Part shown: positions 17,679 to 25,934 of the stretch, one piece after another
Layout: each line of letters opens with the position of its first letter
Position numbering within the stretch: position 1 is the first letter of the stretch
DNA from: Streptomyces sp. RPT161
GTDB lineage: Bacteria > Actinomycetota > Actinomycetes > Streptomycetales > Streptomycetaceae
Reading direction: 5' to 3'
Assembly (NCBI RefSeq): GCF_027533845.1
Contig: NZ_JAPZVN010000007.1
Location: forward strand, 243,971-307,970
Length of the DNA: 64,000 bases
Notes under the pieces: generated by a model
Database searches by the model: none
What the model was told of the DNA's origin: nothing
Seen by the model: the letters and a program-made list of their open reading frames with translations, nothing else
Position numbers and translations under genes: made by a program

Positions 17679-17897
17679 GGATATTTGTTGGCTAATTGCC
17701 TGCGCAATTAAGGCCGTTGAGTGTATCGATCTCCGGCCTCGCCTGTCACCAGGGCGGCGGTTACTTTGCCGCGGCTTGGGGTGCGGGACATCTGTTGTGC
17801 AGGAAGTGTCCACGGCGCCATGTGCTCACGTTGGCGCGCCCGTCGTGCCACGCGCCTTGAATCTGCGCGTCCCGATCCCGCCGACCCAGGAGACGCG

Positions 17898-19853
17898 TTG
17901 ACACCGCTGTCACGTCGTGGATTCCTCGGTGCGGCGGCAGGAACGTCTGCCGCCGTCGCCCTCGGTGCACTGCCGACCGCCGTCCAACAGGCCATGGCCG
18001 CCTCGCCAGCCGGCGGCACCCTGGACGACGTCGCGCATGTCGTGGTGCTGATGCAGGAGAACCGTTCCTTCGATCACTACTTCGGTACCCTCAAGGGCGT
18101 TCGGGGCTTCGGCGACCGGTCACTGCTGCGCTTCCCCAACGGCTCCGACGTACTGCACCAGACGACCAGCGGACCGTCCGGCGGCAGCGTGCTGCCGCCC
18201 TGGCATCTGGACACCTCGACCACCGACGCACAGCGTGTGGTCGACCTCGACCACAGCTGGTCCGGCACCCACTCCGCCTGGAACAACGGCACGTACAACA
18301 ACTGGATCCCGGCCAAGAGCGCCTACACCATGGGCTACTACACCAGAGCCGACATCCCGTTCCAGGTCGCGCTGGCCGAGGCGTTCACCGTCTGCGACCA
18401 GTACTTCTGCTCCGTCCAGGGGCCGACCAACCCCAACCGCCTCTACCAGTGGACCGGTTGGATCGACCCCAACGGCACCGCGGGCGGCCCCGTCACCGAC
18501 AACTCCGAGGCGGGCTACAGCTGGACCACCTACGCCGAGCGGCTGGAGGCGGCCGGGATCAGCTGGCGGGTCTACCAGCAGCAGGACAACTACGACGACA
18601 ACCCCTTGGCCTGGTTCACCCAGTTCCAGAACGCCTCCACCGACTCCCCGCTCTACGTCAACGGCATGCAGCGGCGCGGCGCCGACGCCTTCGCACAGGA
18701 CGTGGCCAACGGGACGCTGCCCGCCGTCAGTTGGGTGGTCGCACCTACCGACCAGAGTGAGCACCCCGCCTATCCACCCGCCTACGGCGCCGACTTCACC
18801 TCCTCGTTCGTACTCCAGGCGCTCGCCGCCCACCCCGAGGTGTGGGCGAAGACCGTGGTCTTCCTCAACTTCGACGAGAACGACGGGTTCTTCGACCATG
18901 TCGCCCCTCCGGTCGCCCCGGCCGGTACCGCCGACGAGTTCATCAACGGCGCGCCCATCGGGCTCGGGCCGCGGGTGCCGATGATCGTGATCTCGCCGTG
19001 GAGCCAGGGCGGCTACGTCAACTCCGAGGTGGCCGACCACACTTCCGTGCTGCGCTTCCTGGAGAACTGGACCGGGGTGAAGGAGCCCAACATCTCCACC
19101 TGGCGGCGCACCGTCTGCGGTGACCTGATGAGCGCCTTCGACTTCACCACCGCGAACACCGGTTTCCCCACCCTGCCCGACACCAAGGCGCTGGTCGCCC
19201 AGTGCGACCAGGAGCAGTCGCTGCCCGCTGCCAAGCCGCCGACCAGCGCGCCCCAACCGGTGCAGGAGCCGGGAACCCGCCCGGCCCGCCCGGTCGGCTA
19301 CGGCTTCGACACCACCTCCTGGACCGACCCCGGCACCGGCCGCCTGTGGATCAAGGTGGCCAACACCGGCACGCTGGGCGCGGGATTCTCGATCTACACG
19401 GTCAACCACCGCGGCTACGGCTCCTGGCGGTACACCGCGCCCGTAGGCGGCGGCTTCCAGGACTACTTCAGCGCGCTGACCTACGGCGGCGGCCCCTACG
19501 ACATCGACGCGCACGGCCCGGACGGCTATCTGCGCGGCTTCAAGGGCGATGTACGGACCTGGTCCTCCACCACCAAGGGCCACCCGGAGGCCGCGGTGTC
19601 CATCTCCCCGTCGGCCCCGCAGCAGCTCACGCTCACCCTCACCAACGCCGGTCACACCGCCGTCACCTTCACCATCGGCGGCAACGCGGCGGGCGACGGC
19701 GGGTCCGGCGGCACCGCCACGGTCCAGCCGGGCGCATCGCGGACGGTCAGCCTGGGCGTCGCCCCGGACGGCGGCTACGACTACACGGTCAGCGCCGACA
19801 CCGGCGACGGGTTCGAGCGGCGGTTCGCCGGGCGTACGTATCCCTCGGTGTAG
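17898..19853 (+). CDS. secreted phosphocholine-specific phospholipase C (Tat substrate)
   Basis: A 651-residue exported esterase that hydrolyses phosphatidylcholine-type lipids. The N-terminus has the twin-arginine signal SRRGFLGAAAG and a hydrophobic stretch ending near AMAA. The catalytic domain begins VVLMQENRSFDHYFGTLKG, characteristic of the PLC/acid-phosphatase fold, and contains NRLYQWTGW and the FLNFDENDGFFDHV metal site. The last roughly 200 residues hold two DUF756 beta-repeats. The start is TTG 17898, chosen because AGGAGA lies 5-10 nt upstream and the Tat motif follows at once; upstream in-frame starts would give an unlikely extension. Transcribed divergently from helD. Confidence 0.88.
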   Translation: MTPLSRRGFLGAAAGTSAAVALGALPTAVQQAMAASPAGGTLDDVAHVVVLMQENRSFDHYFGTLKGVRGFGDRSLLRFPNGSDVLHQTTSGPSGGSVLPPWHLDTSTTDAQRVVDLDHSWSGTHSAWNNGTYNNWIPAKSAYTMGYYTRADIPFQVALAEAFTVCDQYFCSVQGPTNPNRLYQWTGWIDPNGTAGGPVTDNSEAGYSWTTYAERLEAAGISWRVYQQQDNYDDNPLAWFTQFQNASTDSPLYVNGMQRRGADAFAQDVANGTLPAVSWVVAPTDQSEHPAYPPAYGADFTSSFVLQALAAHPEVWAKTVVFLNFDENDGFFDHVAPPVAPAGTADEFINGAPIGLGPRVPMIVISPWSQGGYVNSEVADHTSVLRFLENWTGVKEPNISTWRRTVCGDLMSAFDFTTANTGFPTLPDTKALVAQCDQEQSLPAAKPPTSAPQPVQEPGTRPARPVGYGFDTTSWTDPGTGRLWIKVANTGTLGAGFSIYTVNHRGYGSWRYTAPVGGGFQDYFSALTYGGGPYDIDAHGPDGYLRGFKGDVRTWSSTTKGHPEAAVSISPSAPQQLTLTLTNAGHTAVTFTIGGNAAGDGGSGGTATVQPGASRTVSLGVAPDGGYDYTVSADTGDGFERRFAGRTYPSV

Positions 19854-19880
19854 GGCTCGGCCCCGGGCTCGCGGGTGGAC

Positions 19881-19905
19881 CATGGGCACGTACCATGTGC
19901 CCATG
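19881..19905. promoter_or_regulatory. inverted repeat over the start codon
   Basis: CATGGGCAC (19881-19889) and GTGCCCATG (19897-19905) are perfect inverted arms with a 7-nt spacer. The start ATG of the next gene is the last triplet of the right arm, and another in-frame ATG is in the left arm. It could be an operator or an mRNA hairpin hiding the start. Confidence 0.45.
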
Positions 19906-20403
19906 TCCTTCCTCCGCCGACGCAGCGCCGCCACGCCCACCGGCCCTGACTTCGACGTCCTGGCCATGGACCCGGGCGACTGGCCGGGCAACCTCGGTGC
20001 GGGGCTGCTGCCCGGACCGGACGGCAGCTGCCAGGGCATCTTCCTGCGCTACGACCTGTTCGGCGGTCGCGGCCCGGCCATGCTGATCGGCAACCTGCCG
20101 GAGGGCTCGCCCGCCCGCGAGCTGGCCGAGGGACAGGTGCCGTTCGAGGTGGCGCAGCTGCTCGCGGCACTCGGCAACGAGGAGCCGGTGCACGAGGTGG
20201 AGCGCGAGGACATCCCCGTGATGCACGGCGACAGCCTGCTGATCGTCCGCCGCATCAAGGTCAGCGAGAGCCGGATCGCCTGCGCGCAGTTCGACCGCAG
20301 CGACGGCGTGCAGGTCACCATCGCCACCTGGGACCGGCCGATCACCGACGACCTCTACCAGCTGCTCAAGCCGCTGCCCGCGGAGATGTTCCAGCAGGGC
20401 TGA
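19903..20403 (+). CDS. conserved hypothetical protein
   Basis: A 166-residue soluble protein beginning MSFLRRRS and containing MDPGDWPGNL, GIFLRYDLFGGRGPAM and a C-terminal ITDDLYQLLKPLP. I recognise it only as a conserved streptomycete protein of unknown function. No signal peptide, membrane segment or known catalytic motif is visible. The ATG at 19903 gives the usual N-terminus; an in-frame ATG at 19882 would add seven residues. The stop codon is the first triplet of a very strong terminator stem. The start codon is buried in an inverted repeat. Confidence 0.7.
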   Translation: MSFLRRRSAATPTGPDFDVLAMDPGDWPGNLGAGLLPGPDGSCQGIFLRYDLFGGRGPAMLIGNLPEGSPARELAEGQVPFEVAQLLAALGNEEPVHEVEREDIPVMHGDSLLIVRRIKVSESRIACAQFDRSDGVQVTIATWDRPITDDLYQLLKPLPAEMFQQG

Positions 20404-20455
20404 ACGCGAAGCGGGCGCCCCCCCCCGGCCGGGGGGGGCGCCCGCTTCGCGTTCA
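20401..20455. terminator. bidirectional terminator, near-perfect 25-bp stem
   Basis: Arms 20401-20417 and 20439-20455 pair perfectly (17 bp) and are extended by facing C and G runs of eight or nine around a GGCC centre. The plus-strand gene's TGA is the first three bases. The convergent amidase gene ends ten bases beyond, so both genes use the hairpin. Confidence 0.85.
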
Positions 20456-20464
20456 CGCGCCGGA

Positions 20465-22453
20465 TCAGGCTCCCGTGGACGGTCGGATCGCCACATCGTC
20501 CGCCCGGACGTAGGCGACCCGGTGCCCGAACTGGATCTCGTAGTAGATCAGCTTGCCGCGCACCCAGGTCTGCTTGGACCGGTCGAAGGACGATGAGAAG
20601 AAGTACTCGCCACGCATCCAGTCACCGATCACATAGCGCTGACCGGCGGGCAGCGAGTACTGCAGCGGCACCAGCTGCTGCACGGCGATGCCCCGCGGGT
20701 ACGCGGACGGCTCCGGGTAGGCCCGGCCGTACACCGGTACCGAGAGGCGGCCGGGCTTCGGGGTGACCACCCAGCCGCGCCGGTTGAGCGCCGCGGGGGC
20801 GCTCGGCGGGTTGTGGAACCACGCCTTCTGGCCCAGGTACCAGATCGCCGTCCAGTCGCCGCGCTGGTCGGCCACCGCGAACTGCTGACCGGTCGCGGCG
20901 CGCGCCCCGGTGTCGTTCACCCCGGTCGTGGAGTCACCGTTCGGGTGCAGGCCCACATCCCTGACCAGCGGCGCGGCCTCGCTGGGCGCGCTGTACAGCC
21001 GTACCGCCCCGGAACCATGGGGTGCGCAGGGGAAGTCCCTTCCGCCGCAGTCCGTGAAGAACGGCTGGTTGCCCTCGTAGGACGGGTCGATCGTCACCAG
21101 CCCGCCGTTCGCACCGGGCGACGGCTGGAACGGCACCCCCATCAACTCGAAGTAGTGCGCCCAGTCCCAGTACGGCCCCGGATCGGTGTGCATGTTCGCC
21201 ACGGTGGACGGCTCGGTGCCCGGCACGTTGTCATGGCCCAGGATGTGCTGGCGGTCCAGCGGAACCCGGTACTTGTGCGCCAGGTACCGCACCAGGCGGG
21301 CCGAGGTGCGGTACATCGCCTCGGTGTACCAGGCGTCGGGATCGGCCAGGAACCCCTCGTGCTCCACGCCGACGGACTTGGAGTTGACGTACCAGTTGCC
21401 CGCGTGCCAGCCCACGTCCTTGGTGCTCATGTGCTCCGCGACATGGCCGTCGGAGGAGCGGACGGTGTAGTGCCAGCCCAGGTAGTGCGGATCCGACACC
21501 AGCTTGAGCGTGGTGTCCCAGGTGCCCTCGGTGTCATGGATGACGATGTAGTCCACCGAGGAGTCCTGCGGCCGGTTGGTCACATCGTGGTTTCCGTAGT
21601 CGTTGGCGTCCGGGCCGTACTTGGCGTACGGCGCCGGGATCCACTCGCACGCGACCAACTGCGGGCACTCGGTGTTCCTGGCGTCCGCTGTGCGCAGGCC
21701 CAGCCGGTTGACCTGCGCCGGGTCGGGCTTGACCTTCGGCTGGGCGGCCAGCGTGAGGCGCTGGCCGCTGTCCGTGGTGCGGGAAGCGCCGTCGTGGATG
21801 GTCTGGTAGACGTCGGCCGCGAAGTTCACCGCGGTGGCCGTGTCATCGGCGCCCGAGTAGCGGGCCACCGCGCCGAACCAGGCGGCGGGGTCGGCGCTCA
21901 ACGGCTTGCCCAGCGCCTGCTGGTAGGCGGCCAGCAGCGCGGCGCCGCCCGCGATGTTGGCGGCCGGGTCGGTGCGCAGCCGCTCGTTGGTCAGTCCGGT
22001 CAGCTGGGCCGCCTGGTCGGCGGTGCGCAGTGACGGAGGCAGCACCCGGTCCTGGGGCACCGTGACGGCACCCGGGCTCAGCCGGGAGCGGGCGGGGTCA
22101 CCGCGGGTGTCGCCGGCCGCGTCACCGTCGGTGCGGTAGCGGGACTGGGCGATCGCGGTACGGGCGTCGGTCAGGTGCATGGGGCCGTAGCCGCCGCTGG
22201 CGCTGGGCCGCCCGGCATGGCCGTCCCAGCGTGACTCCAGGTAGGAGACGCCCAGCAGCACACTCTGCGGTACGTGGTACTGCCGCGCAGCCTGGGCGAA
22301 GGCCTGCTGGAGCGGCTCGGGGCGCGACGGCGGGGTGGCGTCGACCCGTGGTGCCACGCAGAACACCGGGAGCAGTGCGGCGGCGGTGGCCACGACACGC
22401 AGCACGGGTCTCCTGCCGCGGCGTCCGGGGTGTGCGGGTGCGGAGCCTCGCAA
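20465..22453 (-). CDS. secreted N-acetylmuramoyl-L-alanine amidase with lysozyme-like N-domain
   Basis: A 662-residue exported peptidoglycan hydrolase. After an Arg-rich n-region and hydrophobic signal (residues 1-40) comes a lytic-transglycosylase-like helical domain (about 45-235) with the YLESRW glutamate and GGYGPMHL. An Amidase_2 domain follows (about 290-450), with IHDTEG, VGWHAG, GVEHEGF, ILGHDNVPG and the terminal zinc motif HTDPGPYW. The remaining roughly 190 residues form an SH3-like wall-binding region. The start codon is TTG 22453 with GGGAGG 6-11 nt upstream. It is likely monocistronic, behind its own 284-nt promoter region. Confidence 0.82.
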   Translation of the reverse strand: MRGSAPAHPGRRGRRPVLRVVATAAALLPVFCVAPRVDATPPSRPEPLQQAFAQAARQYHVPQSVLLGVSYLESRWDGHAGRPSASGGYGPMHLTDARTAIAQSRYRTDGDAAGDTRGDPARSRLSPGAVTVPQDRVLPPSLRTADQAAQLTGLTNERLRTDPAANIAGGAALLAAYQQALGKPLSADPAAWFGAVARYSGADDTATAVNFAADVYQTIHDGASRTTDSGQRLTLAAQPKVKPDPAQVNRLGLRTADARNTECPQLVACEWIPAPYAKYGPDANDYGNHDVTNRPQDSSVDYIVIHDTEGTWDTTLKLVSDPHYLGWHYTVRSSDGHVAEHMSTKDVGWHAGNWYVNSKSVGVEHEGFLADPDAWYTEAMYRTSARLVRYLAHKYRVPLDRQHILGHDNVPGTEPSTVANMHTDPGPYWDWAHYFELMGVPFQPSPGANGGLVTIDPSYEGNQPFFTDCGGRDFPCAPHGSGAVRLYSAPSEAAPLVRDVGLHPNGDSTTGVNDTGARAATGQQFAVADQRGDWTAIWYLGQKAWFHNPPSAPAALNRRGWVVTPKPGRLSVPVYGRAYPEPSAYPRGIAVQQLVPLQYSLPAGQRYVIGDWMRGEYFFSSSFDRSKQTWVRGKLIYYEIQFGHRVAYVRADDVAIRPSTGA

Positions 22454-22580
22454 AGCAGCCTCCCTGGTCTGGCGCGTTCCACGTGGGCGGAGTCCCAGGC
22501 GTACCGGCTGTCTGATGGTCAGTCAAACATCCATGCCGTCGGTGTTGCCGCAGGCCCACGACGGCAATCGGGCACGTCAA

Positions 22581-22611
22581 TGCCCGCGCCGGGGGTTCCC
22601 CGGCACGGGCA
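22581..22611. terminator. strong hairpin upstream of the amidase gene
   Basis: TGCCCG-c-GCCGGGG and CCCCGGC-a-CGGGCA pair around a GTT loop. It lies 128 nt upstream of the amidase start on the same strand. A second stem, 22674-22705 with 9-nt arms ACGCTGTCC/GGACAGCGT, is nearer the end of the phosphotransferase-family gene. Together they insulate the two genes. Confidence 0.6.
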
Positions 22612-22737
22612 TTCACGTCCGCACGGCCTCGGTAGACCAGCCCTTCGGGGGCCGCGATTGCGCCGTCCGGATGACGCTGTCCGGGGGAGGCGGAAGGGAC
22701 AGCGTGGTGCGGGTGGCGCGGCGTGCTGTTGGACGGC

Positions 22738-23889
22738 TCAGCGGGTGCCCACGGCCGCCCGTACCGCGCGCCGTGCCATCCCGCAGTCGTCGTGGAGGCG
22801 GCGCAGCAGGAGCCGTTGCTCCTCACCAGCCTCGGCCGCGCCCGGGGTGGCCGGGCCGGTGCCGTGCATGGAGCGCTGTAGCGCCGTCTCGTAGGTGCGG
22901 ATCTCCCTGGTCAGCACCAGCATCAGGTTCACCAGGAAGGCGTCCCGCCAGGCGGGTCCGGGCGACTGGGCGAGCTGGCTGATATGACGCCGCGTCACCG
23001 GGTCGTCGCCGAGCACCGACCACAGCACCGCCAGGTCGTACCCCGGCAGGTACCAGCCCGCGTGCTCCCAGTCCACCAGGACCGGGCCGGTCGGTGAGAG
23101 CAGCACGTTGGAGAGCAGGGCGTCGCCGTGGCAGAACTGCCAGGGACCGTGGCCGCCGAAGTCCCGGGCCAGGCCGCGCATCAGCTTCTGCAGGTCGCCC
23201 AGGTCGCGATCGGTGAGCAGGCCCAGCTCATGGAAGCGGGAGAGCCGGGTGCCGTACTCAAGTGGGCGCTTGAAGGTGTCGGCGGGCGGCTGCCACTGGT
23301 TGATCCGGCAGATGGCGCCGAGCGCGGCTCGTATGTCGGCGCGCGGCGGAGCCTCCACCGGATGCCGCTGGATCGCAGCGACCCGGCCGGGCATCCGCTC
23401 CATCACCAGGGCGCAGCTCTCCGGGTCCGCGGCGACCAGGCGCGGAACCCGGGCCGGGGGGCGGTGCCGGACGAACGTCCGGTACGCCGCTATCTCCTGC
23501 CTGAACTGCTTCTCCCATACCGGCGAGTGGTCCAGCAGGCACTTGGCGACGGCCGGGCTGCGCCCCGCCGTGCCCACCAGGAGCACCGAGCGGCTGGTGC
23601 GCCGCATCACCTGCGCCGGGGTGAACTCCGGGCAGATCCGCTGGACGGATGCGATCGCCGCCCGCAGCGGAGCGCCCTGGGGGCCGGTCACATCGAGCCT
23701 CCCGCTGAGCGGATGGGAGGCCCCGGCCGGAAAGCCGCGTGGCCGCCCGGCGCCACGGCCCGCCGCGGCCGCGTACGAGGGGTCCGGGAACGGCTCGGTG
23801 GAGGCGGCCCGGGGGCGCGCCACGAGGCCTGGCCCACGCGGGGCGAGCGGCCGGGGTGGGGCGGACACGGAGGACGATGCTGAGTACAT
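22738..23889 (-). CDS. aminoglycoside phosphotransferase (APH)-family kinase
   Basis: A 383-residue protein-kinase-fold enzyme with the Brenner motif [13 protein letters not shown] (the catalytic aspartate is in HGD) and the metal-binding [10 protein letters not shown]. The N-terminal lobe has [18 protein letters not shown]. The first roughly 70 residues are Pro, Arg and Ala rich and may be disordered. The start at ATG 23889 has only a weak ribosome site, so the exact N-terminus is uncertain. It is transcribed divergently from nsdA. Members of this family phosphorylate small molecules such as choline, homoserine or antibiotics; the substrate here cannot be told, and resistance should not be assumed. 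Confidence 0.72.
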   Translation of the reverse strand: MYSASSSVSAPPRPLAPRGPGLVARPRAASTEPFPDPSYAAAAGRGAGRPRGFPAGASHPLSGRLDVTGPQGAPLRAAIASVQRICPEFTPAQVMRRTSRSVLLVGTAGRSPAVAKCLLDHSPVWEKQFRQEIAAYRTFVRHRPPARVPRLVAADPESCALVMERMPGRVAAIQRHPVEAPPRADIRAALGAICRINQWQPPADTFKRPLEYGTRLSRFHELGLLTDRDLGDLQKLMRGLARDFGGHGPWQFCHGDALLSNVLLSPTGPVLVDWEHAGWYLPGYDLAVLWSVLGDDPVTRRHISQLAQSPGPAWRDAFLVNLMLVLTREIRTYETALQRSMHGTGPATPGAAEAGEEQRLLLRRLHDDCGMARRAVRAAVGTR

Positions 23890-24316
23890 GGGGTGGTAAC
23901 AGATCCCTTCGTGTGCCTGGGGAATGCTTCTGGCTCGTTGGGGGCGGCACTCATCGGTTCGGCCGGGGGCCGGTCCGGCGGGTTCCCCACCGGCCTCCGC
24001 ACCCTGGGGGAATGCGGCTGCCGGGCGCCGACTCGGCTTCCGGAACCGGGTGTCCCGGATCGAGGCGATCGGGACGGTCCCTTCGGGGGACCCGGTCGCC
24101 GGCGCCCAGCACATCGACAGGACGTCGACAGCGCATTGACAGGGCACCGGCACCCGAGCACCCGTGCTCCGGATGGGCCGGGGAGGCGCGTTCCTACATG
24201 ACACCCATCCGCGGGTGGTGAACCACGTAGCGAACCCTGGCGGACCCTGGCGAATACTGCCGAGCCGTCTCTTCGGCCACTACTGTCAACTGTGCCGAGG
24301 AACCTGGGGGCTTGAC
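23890..24316. promoter_or_regulatory. nsdA / APH-kinase divergent promoter region
   Basis: A 427-nt gap without a convincing gene. It holds three heptamers (TCGACAG at 24114 and 24125, TTGACAG at 24136) with exact 11-nt spacing, a layout used by SARP- and PhoP-type activators. It also holds three 10-mers in tandem at 24231-24260 (CGAACCCTGG, CGGACCCTGG, CGAATACTGC). A TACTGT at 24281 could be the nsdA -10 element. None of these is proven functional. Confidence 0.4.
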
Positions 24317-25801
24317 GTGACCAAGGAAGCCAACACCCGGCTCGCGGATCTGTTCGGACTCACCGGCTGGTCCAAGGGCGAGCTCGCGAGGATGGTCAAC
24401 AGGCAGGCGGCCGCGATGGGCCACCCGCAACTGTCGACCGACACCTCCCGTGTGCGCCGCTGGATCGAGACCGGTGAGACGCCGCGCGATCCGGTGCCCA
24501 AAGTGCTGGCCGCCTTGTTCACCGAGCGCCTCGGCCGTGTCGTGACCATCGAGGATCTCGGGTTCGACCGGCATCGGCGTACGGGAAAGAAGCAGGCCGT
24601 CGAAAGCCTGCCGTGGCCACCGGAGCGAACCGCCGCGGTCCTCACCGAATTCACGGGAATGGACCTTATGCTCAACCGACGCGGTCTGGTGGGCGCGGGC
24701 GCCGCGCTCGCCGCAGGCTCCGCACTCAGCAGCGCCATGTACGAGTGGCTGCACACCGACCCTGCCCTGTCAGCCGATGCCCCCGTCGTCGACGACCCCC
24801 TGCACGCCGCCAAGGCCACCACGGCGGGCTATGACCGCTATGAGGCGGCACCCGTGGGCTCCGATGAGATCGAGGCGCTGGAGCACTCCGTGGAGGTGTT
24901 CCGCGCCTGGGACGCCTCACGCGGCGGCGGACTCCAGCGCAAGGCGGTCGTCGGGCAGCTCAACGAGGTGGGGGGCATGCTCTCCTACCGCCATCCGGCC
25001 CATCTGCAAAGGCGGTTGTGGGGGGTGGCGGCCAACCTGGCGTGCCTCGCCGGGTGGATGTCACACGACGTGGGCCTGGAGCCCACCGCCCAGAAGTACT
25101 TCGTGATCGCCGCGCACGCGGCACGCGAGGGCGGCGACCGGCCCAGGGCCGGTGAGGCGATGTCCCGCGCCGCTCGCCAGATGGTCCACCTGGGCCGTCC
25201 GGACGATGCGCTGGACCTGATGAAGCTGGCCCAGTCCGGCTCGGGCGAACAGGCCCTGCCGCGCACCCGCGCCATGCTCCAGACCATCGAGGCCTGGGCG
25301 CTGGCGGCCAAGGGGCGCGGCCAGGCGATGCGGCGCACCCTGGGGCAGGCGGAGGACCTCTTCGTCTCCGACAAGGGCGATGTGCCGCCGCCGTGCTGGA
25401 TGCAGAACTTCGACGAGGCCGATCTGCACGGCATGCAGGCACTGGCGTTCCGTACGCTGGCCGAGCACGATCCGTCGGCCGCGGCGCCCGCGCAGCAGCA
25501 CGCCCAGCAGGCGCTGGAGTTGCGCAGGTCGGGGCACGAGCGGTCGCGGATCTTCGACTACATCTCCATGGCTTCGGCGTGCTTCATCGCCGACGAGCCG
25601 GAGCAGGCCGACCGGTACGCCAGGCTGGCGCTGCTGAGCATCGGCCAGACCTCGTCCCACCGCACCTGGGACCGGTTGCGTGAGATGTACCGGCTGACCG
25701 GGCGGTACGCCACGTACCCGACGATCCAGGACCTGCGCGACGAGATCCGTACCGTGCTGCCGAAGAAGCCCGGGGGCAAGGACGGCACCGCCAGCGTGTA
25801 G
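24317..25801 (+). CDS. nsdA: NsdA, negative regulator of Streptomyces differentiation
   Basis: A 494-residue protein that I recognise as NsdA, whose loss in S. coelicolor increases actinorhodin production and sporulation. The N-terminal portion (LADLFGLTGWSKGELARMVN, then DTSRVRRWIETG) is helix-turn-helix-like. FTGMDLMLNRRGLVGAGAALA is a conserved hydrophobic segment. The C-terminal half (about 200-480) is a TPR-like helical array with VGQLNEVGGMLSYRHP and YFVIAAHAAREGGDRPRAGE. The GTG at 24317 has GGGGG 7-11 nt upstream and begins VTKEANTRL. It is monocistronic, facing a convergent phosphatase gene across a hairpin. Confidence 0.9.
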   Translation: MTKEANTRLADLFGLTGWSKGELARMVNRQAAAMGHPQLSTDTSRVRRWIETGETPRDPVPKVLAALFTERLGRVVTIEDLGFDRHRRTGKKQAVESLPWPPERTAAVLTEFTGMDLMLNRRGLVGAGAALAAGSALSSAMYEWLHTDPALSADAPVVDDPLHAAKATTAGYDRYEAAPVGSDEIEALEHSVEVFRAWDASRGGGLQRKAVVGQLNEVGGMLSYRHPAHLQRRLWGVAANLACLAGWMSHDVGLEPTAQKYFVIAAHAAREGGDRPRAGEAMSRAARQMVHLGRPDDALDLMKLAQSGSGEQALPRTRAMLQTIEAWALAAKGRGQAMRRTLGQAEDLFVSDKGDVPPPCWMQNFDEADLHGMQALAFRTLAEHDPSAAAPAQQHAQQALELRRSGHERSRIFDYISMASACFIADEPEQADRYARLALLSIGQTSSHRTWDRLREMYRLTGRYATYPTIQDLRDEIRTVLPKKPGGKDGTASV

Positions 25802-25899
25802 GGCCTTCCTGGCGCGGGCGTACGGCGGATCGCCGACCCACGCCGACAGGGGCGGCAACGCCGAACCACCGGCACGTCAAGGGCTCCAGGTCGGGCTGT

Positions 25900-25918
25900 G
25901 GGGCGCTCGACGCGCCCC
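25900..25918. terminator. terminator between nsdA and phosphatase gene
   Basis: Perfect stem GGGGCGC / GCGCCCC with a 5-nt TCGAC loop, between two convergent genes and therefore probably used by both. Confidence 0.6.
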
Positions 25919-25934
25919 GACCACAAGATGACGA

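Noticed and set aside
17655..17897. Upstream in-frame starts (for example 17721) for the phospholipase C
   Set aside because: They would bury the twin-arginine signal 60 residues inside the protein; TTG 17898 has a good ribosome site and exposes it.
22512..22522. CTGATGGTCAG in the amidase promoter as a fourth copy of the CTGAC palindrome
   Set aside because: Arms are only 4 nt with a 3-nt spacer and lack the fifth symmetric base; the gene is unrelated in function.
22738..23889. Antibiotic-resistance gene call for the APH-family kinase
   Set aside because: The fold is shared by choline, homoserine and many other small-molecule kinases; nothing here points to an aminoglycoside substrate.
23890..24204. 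105-residue N-terminal extension of the APH-family kinase
   Set aside because: The upstream part is unstructured Pro/Arg/Cys-rich sequence with no family similarity and runs through the repeat-bearing nsdA promoter region.
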